A DNA stretch of 64,000 bases from Flavobacterium hiemivividum (GTDB lineage Bacteria > Bacteroidota > Bacteroidia > Flavobacteriales > Flavobacteriaceae), in NCBI RefSeq assembly GCF_004349145.1, contig NZ_SMFO01000010.1, positions 1-64,000 of the forward strand, given 5' to 3'. The notes below the pieces were generated by a model. That model was given only the letters and a program-made list of their open reading frames with translations. It did not search any database and was not told the DNA's origin. Positions 1-9,188 of this stretch are shown here, one piece after another. The stretch's first letter is position 1. Each line of letters opens with the position of its first letter. The position numbers were made by a program, and so were the translations under genes.

Positions 1-3000
1 GTACCGATGCAAGTATTAGCATTGCGAAAACAAATGACATTACTGTAGGGGAAAACGGATGTGCAACACTTGTTGTTGGAGATCTAGTGACCTATACCTT
101 TACTGTGAAAAATTCTGGTAATGTGAGTTTGAATAATGTGAATGTAGTTGATAATCATATTGGCTTATCTGCTATCGCATTGATAAGTGGAGATACCAAT
201 AACAATAGCATTCTAGAAGTTACCGAAACTTGGGTTTACACTGCAACATACGCTGTGAATCAGACCGATATTGACAATGGTAGAATCACCAACCAAGCTT
301 CTGTTAATGCGGCTACTCCTGATGCGTCAAGTGTAACGGCACAATCAAATAACAATATCCCGGATGTGATTACTATTTGTACCGATGCAAGTATTAGCAT
401 TGCGAAAACAAATGACATTACTGTAGGGGAAAACGGATGTGCAACACTTGTTGTTGGAGATCTAGTGACCTATACCTTTACTGTGAAAAATTCTGGTAAT
501 GTGAGTTTGAATAATGTGAATGTAGTTGATAATCATATTGGCTTATCTGCTATCGCACTGATAAGCGGAGATACCAATAACAATAGCATTCTAGAAGTTA
601 CGGAAACCTGGGTTTACACTGCAACTTATGCGGTAAATCAATCCGATATTGACAATGGTAAAATAACTAACCAGGCTTCTGTTAATGCGGCTACTCCTGA
701 TGCATCAAGTGTAGCGGCACAATCAAATAACAATATCCCAGATGTGATTACTATTTGTACCGATGCCAACATTAGTATTGCGAAAATAAATGACATTACT
801 AAAGGAGAAAACGGATGTGCAACACTTGTTGTTGGAGATGTGGTAACTTATACTTTTACTGTGAAAAATACCGGTAATGTGAGTTTGAATAATGTGAATG
901 TAGTTGATAATCATATTGGCTTATCTGCTATCGCACTAATAAGTGGAGATACCAATAAAAATAGCATTCTAGAAGTTACGGAAACCTGGGTTTACACTGC
1001 AACATACGCTGTAAATCAATCCGATATTGACAATGGTAAAATAACTAACCAGGCTTCTGTTAATGCGGCTACTCCTGCTGCGTCAAGTGTAACGGCACAA
1101 TCAAATAACAATATCCCAGATGTGATTACTATTTGTACCGATGCCAACATTAGCATTGCGAAAACAAATGACATTCCTATAGGAGAAAACGGATGTGCAA
1201 CACTTGTTGTTGGAGATCTAGTGACCTATACCTTTACTGTGAAAAATACCGGTAATGTGAGTTTGAATAATGTGAATGTAGTTGATAATCATATTGGCTT
1301 ATCTGCTATCGCATTGATAAGTGGAGATATCAATAACAATAGCATCCTAGAAGTTACGGAAACCTGGTTTTATACTGCAACTTATGCGGTAAATCAATCC
1401 GATATCGACAATGGTAAAATAACTAACCAAGCTTCTGTTAATGCGGCTACTCCTGACGCCTCAAGTGTAACGGCACAATCAAATAACAATATCCCAGATG
1501 TGATTACTATTTGTACCGATGCCAACATTAGCATTGCGAAAATAAATGACATTACTATAGGAGAAAACGGATGTGCAACACTTGTTGTTGGAGATGTGGT
1601 GACCTATACCTTTACTGTGAAAAATACCGGTAATGTGAGTTTGAATAATGTGAATGTAGTTGATAATCATATTGGCTTATCTGCTATCGCATTGATAAGT
1701 GGAGATACCAATAACAATAGCATTCTAGAAGTTACGGAAACCTGGGTTTACACTGCAACATACGCTGTCAATCAATCCGATATTGACAATGGTAAAATAA
1801 CTAACCAAGCTTCTGTTAATGCGGCTACTCCTGATGCGTCAAGTGTAACGGCACAATCAAATAACAATATCCCAGATGTGATTACTATTTGTACCGATGC
1901 CAACATTAGTATTGCGAAAACAAATGACATTACTATAGGAGAAAACGGATGTGCAACACTTGTTGTTGGAGATGTGGTGACCTATACCTTTACTGTGAAA
2001 AATACCGGTAATGTGAGTTTGAATAATGTGAATGTAGTTGATAATCATATTGGCTTATCTGCTATCGCATTGATAAGTGGAGATATCAATAACAATAGTA
2101 TTCTAGAAGTTACGGAAACCTGGGTTTACACTGCAACTTATGCGGTAAATCAATCCGATATTGACAATGGTAAAATAACTAACCAGGCTTCTGTTAATGC
2201 GGCTACTCCTGATGCGTCAAGTGTAACGGCACAATCAAATAACAATATCCCAGATGTGATTACTATTTGTACCGATGCAACTATTAGCATTGCGAAAACA
2301 AATGACATTACTATAGGAGAAAACGGATGTGCAACACTTGTTGTTGGAGATGTGGTAACTTATACATTTACTGTGAAAAATTCTGGTAATGTTAGTTTGA
2401 ATAATGTGAATGTAGTTGATAATCATATTGGCTTATCTGCTATCGCATTGGTAAGTGGAGATATCAATAACAATAGCATTCTAGAAGTTACGGAAACCTG
2501 GGTTTACACTGCAAATTATGTGGTAAATCAATCCGATATTGACAATGGTAAAATAACTAACCAAGCTTCTGTTAATGCGGCTACTCCTGATGCGTCAAGT
2601 GTAACGGCACAATCAAATAACAATATCCCAGATGTGATTACTATTTGTACCGATGCTAAAATTACTGTTACTAAAGATGGAATTTATGTTGATACAAATA
2701 ACGATGGAATTACAAATGTAGGAGATCATATTAATTACAGTTTTGTAGTAACTAACACTGGAAATTTGACCCTTTCGAATATAATTGTAACTGATAATCG
2801 AGTAACGGTTATTGGTGGTCCTATTACATTAACTGCTGGTATGAGCAATGGAACTGCATTTACGGCTAGCTACACCGTAACCCAAGCAGATATTGATAAA
2901 GGTTACGTTTATAACTTGGCAACAAGTACTGGAACCCCACCATCCGGAGATCCTGTAAGCGCTACCTCTACAGACCCAACCCCCTGCTCTAGCTGTCCAG

Positions 3001-3707
3001 TTGATCCAAGTTGTACAGATTGTACAATAACTCCTTTAACACAAACGCCAAGTCTTACAGTAGATAAAATTGCCACTCCTGACAGTAACTATACTTTTGT
3101 AGGAGATGTAATAAATTACACAATTCAAGTAACTAACAGTGGTAACTTAATTTTACATAAAATTGAAATAAAAGACCCTTTAACTGGATTGAATGTGACT
3201 ATTGAGAGTTTAATTCCTGGGGCATTCCAAATCTTTAATGTAAGTTATACGGTAACTAAAAACGACCTAGTTGTGGGTTCTGTTACAAATATTGCAACAG
3301 CAACTGGATTGACACCGAAAGATGTGCCGGTAAATGCTACCGACACTGAAGTAGTTGATAAATCAGAAGTATTTGGCTGTAGAAGTATCTTAGTCCATAA
3401 CGCCTTCTCTCCTAATGGAGATGGAATTAATGAATCTTTTGTTATTGACAATATTGATGATACAGATTGCTATCCTGATAATACAGTTGAAATATACAAC
3501 CGTTGGGGAGTACTTGTTTTTGAAACCAAAAACTATAGTAACACAAGCAATAACTTCAATGGGTATTCAAGTGGTAGAACAACAGTAAGCCAATCATCAG
3601 GACTACCATCTGGAGTTTATTTCTATATCCTAAAATATACTTCAGTTGATGACCTAGGAAATACCCGAGTTAATCAAAAAGATGGTTATTTATACCTAAC
3701 GAGATAA
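1..3707 (+). CDS. Giant repeat surface adhesin with T9SS gliding-type C-terminal domain (5' partial)
   Basis: The frame is open from the first base, so the N-terminus and signal peptide lie outside the window; 1234 residues are visible. From nt 3 to 2648 there are seven near-identical 126-residue units (378 bp each), each with a motif like VTYTFTVKN and a DUF11/Ig-like beta-sandwich character. Two diverged units follow (about 2649-3360). The last ~110 residues (from about nt 3370) contain AFSPNGDGINESF, YNRWG and GVYFY, which mark the CHU_C/gliding-motility-associated (type B) C-terminal sorting domain of the type IX secretion system. The protein should be exported by T9SS and displayed at the cell surface as an adhesin. 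The next gene is SprF-like, the known partner of type B cargo. Function as an adhesin is inferred; the domain architecture is seen directly. Confidence 0.9.
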   Translation, partial: TDASISIAKTNDITVGENGCATLVVGDLVTYTFTVKNSGNVSLNNVNVVDNHIGLSAIALISGDTNNNSILEVTETWVYTATYAVNQTDIDNGRITNQASVNAATPDASSVTAQSNNNIPDVITICTDASISIAKTNDITVGENGCATLVVGDLVTYTFTVKNSGNVSLNNVNVVDNHIGLSAIALISGDTNNNSILEVTETWVYTATYAVNQSDIDNGKITNQASVNAATPDASSVAAQSNNNIPDVITICTDANISIAKINDITKGENGCATLVVGDVVTYTFTVKNTGNVSLNNVNVVDNHIGLSAIALISGDTNKNSILEVTETWVYTATYAVNQSDIDNGKITNQASVNAATPAASSVTAQSNNNIPDVITICTDANISIAKTNDIPIGENGCATLVVGDLVTYTFTVKNTGNVSLNNVNVVDNHIGLSAIALISGDINNNSILEVTETWFYTATYAVNQSDIDNGKITNQASVNAATPDASSVTAQSNNNIPDVITICTDANISIAKINDITIGENGCATLVVGDVVTYTFTVKNTGNVSLNNVNVVDNHIGLSAIALISGDTNNNSILEVTETWVYTATYAVNQSDIDNGKITNQASVNAATPDASSVTAQSNNNIPDVITICTDANISIAKTNDITIGENGCATLVVGDVVTYTFTVKNTGNVSLNNVNVVDNHIGLSAIALISGDINNNSILEVTETWVYTATYAVNQSDIDNGKITNQASVNAATPDASSVTAQSNNNIPDVITICTDATISIAKTNDITIGENGCATLVVGDVVTYTFTVKNSGNVSLNNVNVVDNHIGLSAIALVSGDINNNSILEVTETWVYTANYVVNQSDIDNGKITNQASVNAATPDASSVTAQSNNNIPDVITICTDAKITVTKDGIYVDTNNDGITNVGDHINYSFVVTNTGNLTLSNIIVTDNRVTVIGGPITLTAGMSNGTAFTASYTVTQADIDKGYVYNLATSTGTPPSGDPVSATSTDPTPCSSCPVDPSCTDCTITPLTQTPSLTVDKIATPDSNYTFVGDVINYTIQVTNSGNLILHKIEIKDPLTGLNVTIESLIPGAFQIFNVSYTVTKNDLVVGSVTNIATATGLTPKDVPVNATDTEVVDKSEVFGCRSILVHNAFSPNGDGINESFVIDNIDDTDCYPDNTVEIYNRWGVLVFETKNYSNTSNNFNGYSSGRTTVSQSSGLPSGVYFYILKYTSVDDLGNTRVNQKDGYLYLTR
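3..2648 (+). repeat. Tandem array of seven 378-bp coding repeats
   Basis: Units start at 3, 381, 759, 1137, 1515, 1893 and 2271, each opening with ACCGATGC. Units differ at scattered positions (for example NSGN/NTGN, DTNNN/DINNN, KTND/KIND) that recur in different combinations, as expected from recombination or gene conversion between copies. The array probably continues upstream of the window. Confidence 0.95.
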
Positions 3708-3842
3708 AGTATTAATGACATTAGTATTAATGATTTAAACGTTATTACTCTTAAATGGAGAAAAAACATATATTTTTTAATCTGACCTGCCGAACTAAAA
3801 AATAACTCGTTCGAAAGATAATTTATCTAATAAATATCTACT

Positions 3843-4751
3843 ATGAAAACAATTATATACACAATCGTTTTACTGTTTACTACAATTGTGAGTCTAGCCC
3901 AGCAAGATGCTCAGTTCACACAATATATGTACAACACGATTAATATCAACCCTGCTTATGCAGGATCCAGAGGTGCTTTAAGTATTTTTGCGCTTCATCG
4001 GGCTCAATGGGTTGGGTTAAATGGTGCACCAGTTACCAATGCGTTATCAGTAAACACACCTTTAAAAAATAGCCGCGTTGGACTGGGGTTAACCATAATA
4101 AATGACAAAATAGGACCTGTTCAAGAGAATATGATCTCAGGAGATTTTTCATACACAATACCAACCTCTGATCAAGTTTCTTTATCATTTGGTATAAAAG
4201 CCACAGCAAACTTATTTGATTTAGACGTAGCCAAATTAAACCCTGTGGATGACGACCCTGCCCTACATGACTACAACAATAAATTTTCTCCTAATATTGG
4301 TGTTGGTGTTTATCTGCATTCACAGAAGGCTTATGTGGGATTGTCCGTTCCTAATTTTATCGAAACCAACAGGTATGATGATAATGAAGTTGCTATTTTT
4401 AAAGAAAAAATTAATTATTATTTAATCGCGGGATATATTCTCGACTTAAATAGTACTCTAAAATTTAAACCTGCTTTACTAACTAAATTAGTAGAAGGAG
4501 CTCCACTACAGGTAGATCTCTCAGGAGCTTTGATGTTCAATGAAAAATTAACGATCGGTCTATCCTATCGATGGAGTGCCGCTGTTAGTGCTATGGTTGG
4601 ATTTCAAATTTCTGATGCCATATATATTGGCTACGGTTATGATTTAGAAACTACACGCTTAGATAACTACAATTCGGGATCACACGAAATATTTTTACGA
4701 TATGAATTATTCAAAAATAATGATAAAATAACTACTCAAAGATTTTTCTAA
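3843..4751 (+). CDS. PorP/SprF family type IX secretion system membrane protein
   Basis: 302 residues with an N-terminal signal peptide ending near SLAQ (about residue 20), then the family opening QDAQFTQYMYN and NINPAYAGSRG. The rest alternates like an outer-membrane beta-barrel. PorP/SprF proteins sit in the outer membrane and are needed to secrete or attach type B T9SS cargo such as SprB. The gene lies 135 bp downstream of a cargo gene with exactly that C-terminal domain and 8 bp upstream of the next gene, so it is very likely the dedicated partner of this adhesin. The family call is strong; the one-to-one pairing is inferred from context. Confidence 0.93.
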   Translation: MKTIIYTIVLLFTTIVSLAQQDAQFTQYMYNTININPAYAGSRGALSIFALHRAQWVGLNGAPVTNALSVNTPLKNSRVGLGLTIINDKIGPVQENMISGDFSYTIPTSDQVSLSFGIKATANLFDLDVAKLNPVDDDPALHDYNNKFSPNIGVGVYLHSQKAYVGLSVPNFIETNRYDDNEVAIFKEKINYYLIAGYILDLNSTLKFKPALLTKLVEGAPLQVDLSGALMFNEKLTIGLSYRWSAAVSAMVGFQISDAIYIGYGYDLETTRLDNYNSGSHEIFLRYELFKNNDKITTQRFF

Positions 4752-4759
4752 AAACTTCT

Positions 4760-5701
4760 ATGAAACCGCTAATTCAAATAGTAATAACTTTAGTTAGTTT
4801 GATTTACATTAATATGTATAGTCAAAGCACGACCTTGAATACTATAGATAGTGCAATTAAGTTTAAAAATCAAAAAGATACTACATCTGAAATACCTATA
4901 AAGACTCGAATAGTGAAATCATATTATGTCGAAGAGAAAGTAAATATGAAATTTGGAGGTTATACAACAACGTATAAAGTTTCTAAACTAAGCATGGTAA
5001 ACAAATATGATTTAGGGCCAAATAATACTAGGGTCGTTACTCCTACATATGTAAATGTTTATGTAACTCCTGAACATTTGAAAAAATTAAAATTAGACTC
5101 CATTAATGCAATTTCAAAACCGATTGTTGTAAAAAAAACAAAAATAGCATCACAAGATTTAAAAATTAATAAAGCTGCGGTACTTCCAAAACCCCCAAAT
5201 TTAAAAAAAAACGAAGTATCAATTAAAAATTCTGCACCCGTATTACTATCAAAAAGCGTAGTTGCAAATATACCTGAACCTATAATAAATAAAGAACAAA
5301 ATTATCAGGAAGCATTAAATTCAAGTGCAGCAAAAAATTCAACAGGATTAGCTAAAAATAAATTAGAAGAATTACAAATCAACAATCCGGTTAAAACTAC
5401 TATTAATACCTCAATTACTGTAAATAAGCCCAGTGGTGTTGCTTATGTATATTATTTAAAAACATATGAAAGAATTGCTGAAAAAGGATATCGATCCGAA
5501 GAGATGCTAAAGAAAATCGGGAATGCTTTTTTTTATGATGGTGAGTATGAAAAGGCGGCAAAATGGCTAGGCGAGTTATTTGAACTGAAAACTATTTTAG
5601 AACCTGAGTATTACTATAGATATTCTAAATCATTATCTGTTATTCATGAAAATGAAAAAGCAGAACGAATGATGGAGCTTTTTAAGGAAAAACAAAGATA
5701 A
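4760..5701 (+). CDS. Secreted protein ending in a TPR module shared with the downstream OmpA protein
   Basis: 313 residues. A signal peptide (about residues 1-22, ending NMYSQ) is followed by a low-complexity, Lys/Asn/Pro-rich region of roughly 200 residues with no recognisable fold. The last ~85 residues contain YYLKTYERIAEKGYRS, IGNAFFYDGEYEKAAKW and EPEYYYRYSKSL, a TPR-like helical module. This module closely matches the N-terminal module of the gene at 6147 and nearly all of the gene at 5729. It follows sprF by 8 bp, so it belongs to the same transcript. No known family name; probably a periplasmic accessory of the adhesin/OmpA unit. Confidence 0.8.
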   Translation: MKPLIQIVITLVSLIYINMYSQSTTLNTIDSAIKFKNQKDTTSEIPIKTRIVKSYYVEEKVNMKFGGYTTTYKVSKLSMVNKYDLGPNNTRVVTPTYVNVYVTPEHLKKLKLDSINAISKPIVVKKTKIASQDLKINKAAVLPKPPNLKKNEVSIKNSAPVLLSKSVVANIPEPIINKEQNYQEALNSSAAKNSTGLAKNKLEELQINNPVKTTINTSITVNKPSGVAYVYYLKTYERIAEKGYRSEEMLKKIGNAFFYDGEYEKAAKWLGELFELKTILEPEYYYRYSKSLSVIHENEKAERMMELFKEKQR

Positions 5702-5728
5702 AATTCGTCAATTAATAAATTATAAATT

Positions 5729-6097
5729 ATGAAAAAGAGTCTACTTCTGTTAATATTCCTTTTCTGTTTTATTTCGCACAACATCTACTCACAGCTTGCA
5801 TCAGAATATATTGCAGATAAAAATCAGGACAGTTACGTAAGTGTTGATGTTTTAAAAACTTATGAAAGAGTCTCTGATAAAGGATATAAATCCATAGATA
5901 TGTTAAAAAAACTAGCTAATGCTTCTTTTTTTAATTCCAATTTTATAGAAGCAGCCAAATGGTATGATCAATTATTTTCAATGACTTCTGATTTTGAAAC
6001 GGTATACTATTATCGCTATGCACAATCTCTAAAATCAGTTAATAATCCAAAAAAGGCTGATGAAATGATGAAAATATTTATAGAAAAATCGAAATAA
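5729..6097 (+). CDS. Small secreted TPR-module protein (stand-alone copy of the OmpA-protein N-terminus)
   Basis: 122 residues: signal peptide (about 1-21, ending NIYSQ), then a single TPR-like module with VDVLKTYERVSDKGYKS, KLANASFFNSNFIEAAKW and YYYRYAQSLKSV. It aligns end to end with residues of about 25-115 of the protein encoded at 6147, then stops where that protein continues into its propeller and OmpA domains. Either it is a truncated duplicate kept as a small protein, or a functional stand-alone interaction module. It sits 27 bp after the preceding gene and 49 bp before the next, and the frame is intact. Confidence 0.8.
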   Translation: MKKSLLLLIFLFCFISHNIYSQLASEYIADKNQDSYVSVDVLKTYERVSDKGYKSIDMLKKLANASFFNSNFIEAAKWYDQLFSMTSDFETVYYYRYAQSLKSVNNPKKADEMMKIFIEKSK

Positions 6098-6146
6098 AGG
6101 AATATAAAAAACGAAAATTAATTGATTCATTATAAAAACAATTATT

Positions 6147-8084
6147 ATGAAAAATAAAATACTTTTTTACATAGCTATAATAAGCGTTTTATCAATCAGC
6201 ATGTATTCACAAGAAGCTAGAGTAGCGAAAGCAGAAAAAAAATACGATAACTATGCTTATGTAGATGCTATAAAAACATACGAAAAGCTTGCTAACAAAG
6301 GCTATAAGTCTGCCGATATGTTTAAAAAATTGGGAAACGCATATTACTTTAATGCAGAACTTGAAGATGCCGCTAAATGGTATACCGAGTTATTTACTAT
6401 GGAGGCAGAAATCGAACCAGAATATTACTATAGATATGCTCAAACATTAAGATCCATTGGCGAAAATAAAAAAGCAGATGAAATTATGGTCAAATTTAAT
6501 GCTTTTGCACAAAATGATGATAGAGGAAAACTGTTTATGGAAAATAGAGATTATTTGTCGGAGATAAAAGCAAACTCTGGCAGATATGACATTGAACCAA
6601 CTTCTCTTAGCACCCCTTATTCTGATTATGGAACGGCTATTTATTTAAATAAATTAGTATATGCTTCAGCAAAAGATACCGGCAGTATACAACAAAGAAA
6701 ACACTCTTGGAATAATCAATATTTCACTGATTTATATACTGCTGAGTTAGGAGATGAGATGGTAGTAGGTAAAACGGCTAAATTTGATAAATTAGTAAAT
6801 ACTAGGTTTCATGAATCTACTGCCGCCTTTACCAAAGATGGAAAAACGATGTATTTTACCCGTAATAATTTTAATAAAGATAAAAAAGGTTTTGATGGTA
6901 ATAATATCACACTTATAAAAATATATAAAGCCACTTTTGAAGATAATAAATGGATAAATATTACTGAACTTTCTATCAATAGTGACAATTATAGTAACGC
7001 TCACCCAGCCCTAAGTCCAGATGAAAAAACGTTATATTTTGCTTCAGATATGCCTGGTACAGTTGGTTTATCTGATATATTTAAAGTAGCGATAAATGAA
7101 GATGGTAGTTTAGGCAATCCCGTTAATTTAGGAAATTTGATAAATACGGCGGGGAGAGAAACATTTCCTTATACCAGTGCTGATAATGAACTTTATTTTT
7201 CTTCTAATGGACATCCTGGTCTAGGAGGTCTTGATGTATTTGTCTCTAAAATAAATTCCGAAGGCAACTTTAATAAAGTACAAAACGTAGGTGCTGATAT
7301 TAACTCTCCGCTAGATGATTTTGCCTACATGATTGATTCTAAATCAAGACGTGGTTTTTTTAGTTCGAACAAAGACGGAGGTCAAGGGTTAGATGATATC
7401 TACCGTTTCCTCGAAACAAGGAGGCTAACTTGCGAGCAAGAACTCTTTGGAAAAATAACAGACATTGAAACTCATGAAGTATTATCAGATACTAAAATAA
7501 CTGTTTTTGACAACATGTTTAATGAACTAGGAACAACACAATCAGACAAAGACGGAAACTATTCTTTAATAGTGGAATGCGACATGAAACTATATGTGCG
7601 AGCTGAAAAAATGGATTATACCACCAAGGAAGTGAAAGCAACTACCTTAGATGAAAACGGAAAAACAGAACTAAATATTGAGTTAGAAAAAGCCCGATGC
7701 AAAGTGGTTGTAGGCGATGATTTAGGGAAATGTTTCGGGATTACAAATATTTATTTTGATTTCGATAAATCCGATATCCGCTATGAAGCAGCTATTGATT
7801 TAGAAAAAATATTAGATGTATTGATAGAGTACCCAGCGATGAAACTAGATATCCGTTCGCATACTGACAGTCGAGGATCTTCAAAATATAATGAGGCTTT
7901 ATCAGACAGAAGAGCAAAATCGACTATCAATTGGCTTATAAAAAATGGTGTAGCTAAAGACCGATTAACCGCTAAAGGATATGGGGAATACAAACTCATA
8001 AACAAATGTATTGATGGCGTAGAATGTACTGAAAAAGAACATCAACTAAACAGACGTAGTGAATTTATAATTACGGACTTATAA
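6147..8084 (+). CDS. OmpA family protein with TPR, WD40-like (PD40) propeller and carboxypeptidase-regulatory-like domains
   Basis: 645 residues. Signal peptide (about 1-21, ending SMYSQ); TPR module (about 25-115); PD40 beta-propeller repeats (about 150-420; for example SPDEKTLYFASDMPG, ELYFSSNGHPGLGGLDVF); an Ig-like carboxypeptidase-regulatory-like segment (about 430-515, starting ELFGKITDIETHEVL); and a C-terminal OmpA peptidoglycan-binding domain (about 530-645) with IYFDFDKSDIR, RSHTDSRGSSKYNEALSDRR and NRRSEF. This architecture matches PorE-type proteins of Bacteroidota that tie the T9SS/outer membrane to peptidoglycan, and such genes often follow sprF-like genes. It is the last gene of the operon, with a terminator directly after it. 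Confidence 0.9.
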   Translation: MKNKILFYIAIISVLSISMYSQEARVAKAEKKYDNYAYVDAIKTYEKLANKGYKSADMFKKLGNAYYFNAELEDAAKWYTELFTMEAEIEPEYYYRYAQTLRSIGENKKADEIMVKFNAFAQNDDRGKLFMENRDYLSEIKANSGRYDIEPTSLSTPYSDYGTAIYLNKLVYASAKDTGSIQQRKHSWNNQYFTDLYTAELGDEMVVGKTAKFDKLVNTRFHESTAAFTKDGKTMYFTRNNFNKDKKGFDGNNITLIKIYKATFEDNKWINITELSINSDNYSNAHPALSPDEKTLYFASDMPGTVGLSDIFKVAINEDGSLGNPVNLGNLINTAGRETFPYTSADNELYFSSNGHPGLGGLDVFVSKINSEGNFNKVQNVGADINSPLDDFAYMIDSKSRRGFFSSNKDGGQGLDDIYRFLETRRLTCEQELFGKITDIETHEVLSDTKITVFDNMFNELGTTQSDKDGNYSLIVECDMKLYVRAEKMDYTTKEVKATTLDENGKTELNIELEKARCKVVVGDDLGKCFGITNIYFDFDKSDIRYEAAIDLEKILDVLIEYPAMKLDIRSHTDSRGSSKYNEALSDRRAKSTINWLIKNGVAKDRLTAKGYGEYKLINKCIDGVECTEKEHQLNRRSEFIITDL

Positions 8085-8089
8085 AAAAA

Positions 8090-8124
8090 AACCAAGGTAT
8101 CATTTAATACCCTGGTTGTTTCAA
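8090..8124 (+). terminator. Rho-independent terminator after the adhesin/sprF/OmpA operon
   Basis: 11-bp arms AACCAAGGTAT (8090-8100) and ATACCCTGGTT (8107-8117) with one mismatch and a 6-nt loop, six bases after the OmpA-gene stop codon. The poly-A run before it could also serve the opposite strand. Confidence 0.75.
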
Positions 8125-8182
8125 ACCAAACAAACTTAATAATTTTAGTTAATGTGTCCTTGAAGAATTTAAGATTAATAGA

Positions 8183-8262
8183 AAACTACTAAATTAGGTA
8201 CATAATGTAAATTTGCGCTCATAATTTAGTAGTTTAAGTTTAAAGTAGATTGTGGGGCAAAA
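8183..8262. other. Perfect 14-bp inverted repeat enclosing a TAnnTTTG box, followed by GTGGGGCAAA
   Basis: In the 393-bp gap between the OmpA gene and the minus-strand DUF3307 gene, AAACTACTAAATTA (8183-8196) is inverted exactly at 8222-8235. The 26-nt interval holds TAAATTTG (8208-8215), a good -7 box for Bacteroidota on the plus strand. GTGGGGCAAA follows at 8252-8261 and occurs again at 9924-9933. No ORF starts downstream on the plus strand. It may be a promoter of a small untranslated RNA, an operator, or the scar of an inserted cassette. The rest of the gap is AT-rich with nothing I can name. Confidence 0.4.
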
Positions 8263-8477
8263 TTCTTTAAATATGGTTTTAACAATTATCTAATTCTTTT
8301 CGAATATAAAAACAATTCCGTTAAAACAACAAAAATAATCGACAAAATACATAGTATTTAAAATAAAATAGTATTTAACTTACTTTATTGTTCTTTTTTA
8401 AGTTGCAGGTAAATAAAAAAGACTGAAGTAGGCTAAATAGAAATAATAGTATAAATAAATTTATCTTTCTACCCTTG

Positions 8478-9188
8478 TTAGATCAAATATTTAAAGGCCA
8501 TCGCACACAAAATACCCAGCCCAAAACTCAATAAAGTCCCTATCAAGATATATTCAGTAAGTTTGACATCCTTAGACTCTTTAAGGTCTCCAAATCTGAA
8601 AATAGATTTGGCTGCCAATAAAAAACCGATTCCTTCCCAAAAATTAATTACCACAAAAAAGAAAATAAACAAGCGTTCCAGAATCCCAATAAATTTTCCA
8701 GCATTATTTGTGTCATCCCTATTATTTTTAGTGATTTGATCACTCCATTTGGACAGTAATAATTTTAAAACTATTGCGCTCACATAAGTTACCGTGATTA
8801 AGGCTGTAAATAACGCAAGGCTTTGGGTTGAATACAGTATTTCAAAGTCAATTTCGTACGGATAATAATTACGCACCACGGCTGCAATCACTGACAAGTG
8901 TAATATTTGGTCGATAAAAAACCATGTTTTTAGCGTTTTCTTTTTCTCGAAATATAATTTGGCACAATCAATAGTAAAATGACTTCCAACAATAACAAAC
9001 AATGCAAAGAGGTATTCTTTATTAAATTTTGTGATCAACAATAAGAGTACAAAATGCACTAACAGATGAAGATATAGGTATTTTGATTTTATTTTATTTT
9101 TCTTTTTATCCTTAACCCAAGATGTGGGCTGCAACAAAAAGTCACCTACTAAGTGAGCTAAAACAAGCATGAAAGATAATTCTACCAT
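8478..9188 (-). CDS. DUF3307 domain membrane protein
   Basis: 236 residues, strongly hydrophobic with about six to seven membrane segments. The N-terminus (MLVLAHLVGDFLLQPTSWV) carries the H-x3-D-x3-Q pattern typical of DUF3307 proteins, and a second hydrophobic block (FVIVGSHFTIDCAKLYF) also has a conserved His/Asp pair. The gene overlaps the end of satD by seven bases, so the two are translationally coupled. DUF3307 and SatD-like genes are commonly paired in Bacteroidota. The biochemical function is unknown. Confidence 0.85.
   Translation of the reverse strand: MVELSFMLVLAHLVGDFLLQPTSWVKDKKKNKIKSKYLYLHLLVHFVLLLLITKFNKEYLFALFVIVGSHFTIDCAKLYFEKKKTLKTWFFIDQILHLSVIAAVVRNYYPYEIDFEILYSTQSLALFTALITVTYVSAIVLKLLLSKWSDQITKNNRDDTNNAGKFIGILERLFIFFFVVINFWEGIGFLLAAKSIFRFGDLKESKDVKLTEYILIGTLLSFGLGILCAMAFKYLI

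Noticed and set aside
723..2426. Series of 63-codon minus-strand ORFs
   Set aside because: They are antisense shadows that recur with the 378-bp coding repeat; no ribosome site or independent composition supports them.
8183..8235. Invertible phase-variation promoter
   Set aside because: The interval between the repeats is only 25 bp, too small for the usual invertible promoters, and no invertase gene is near.
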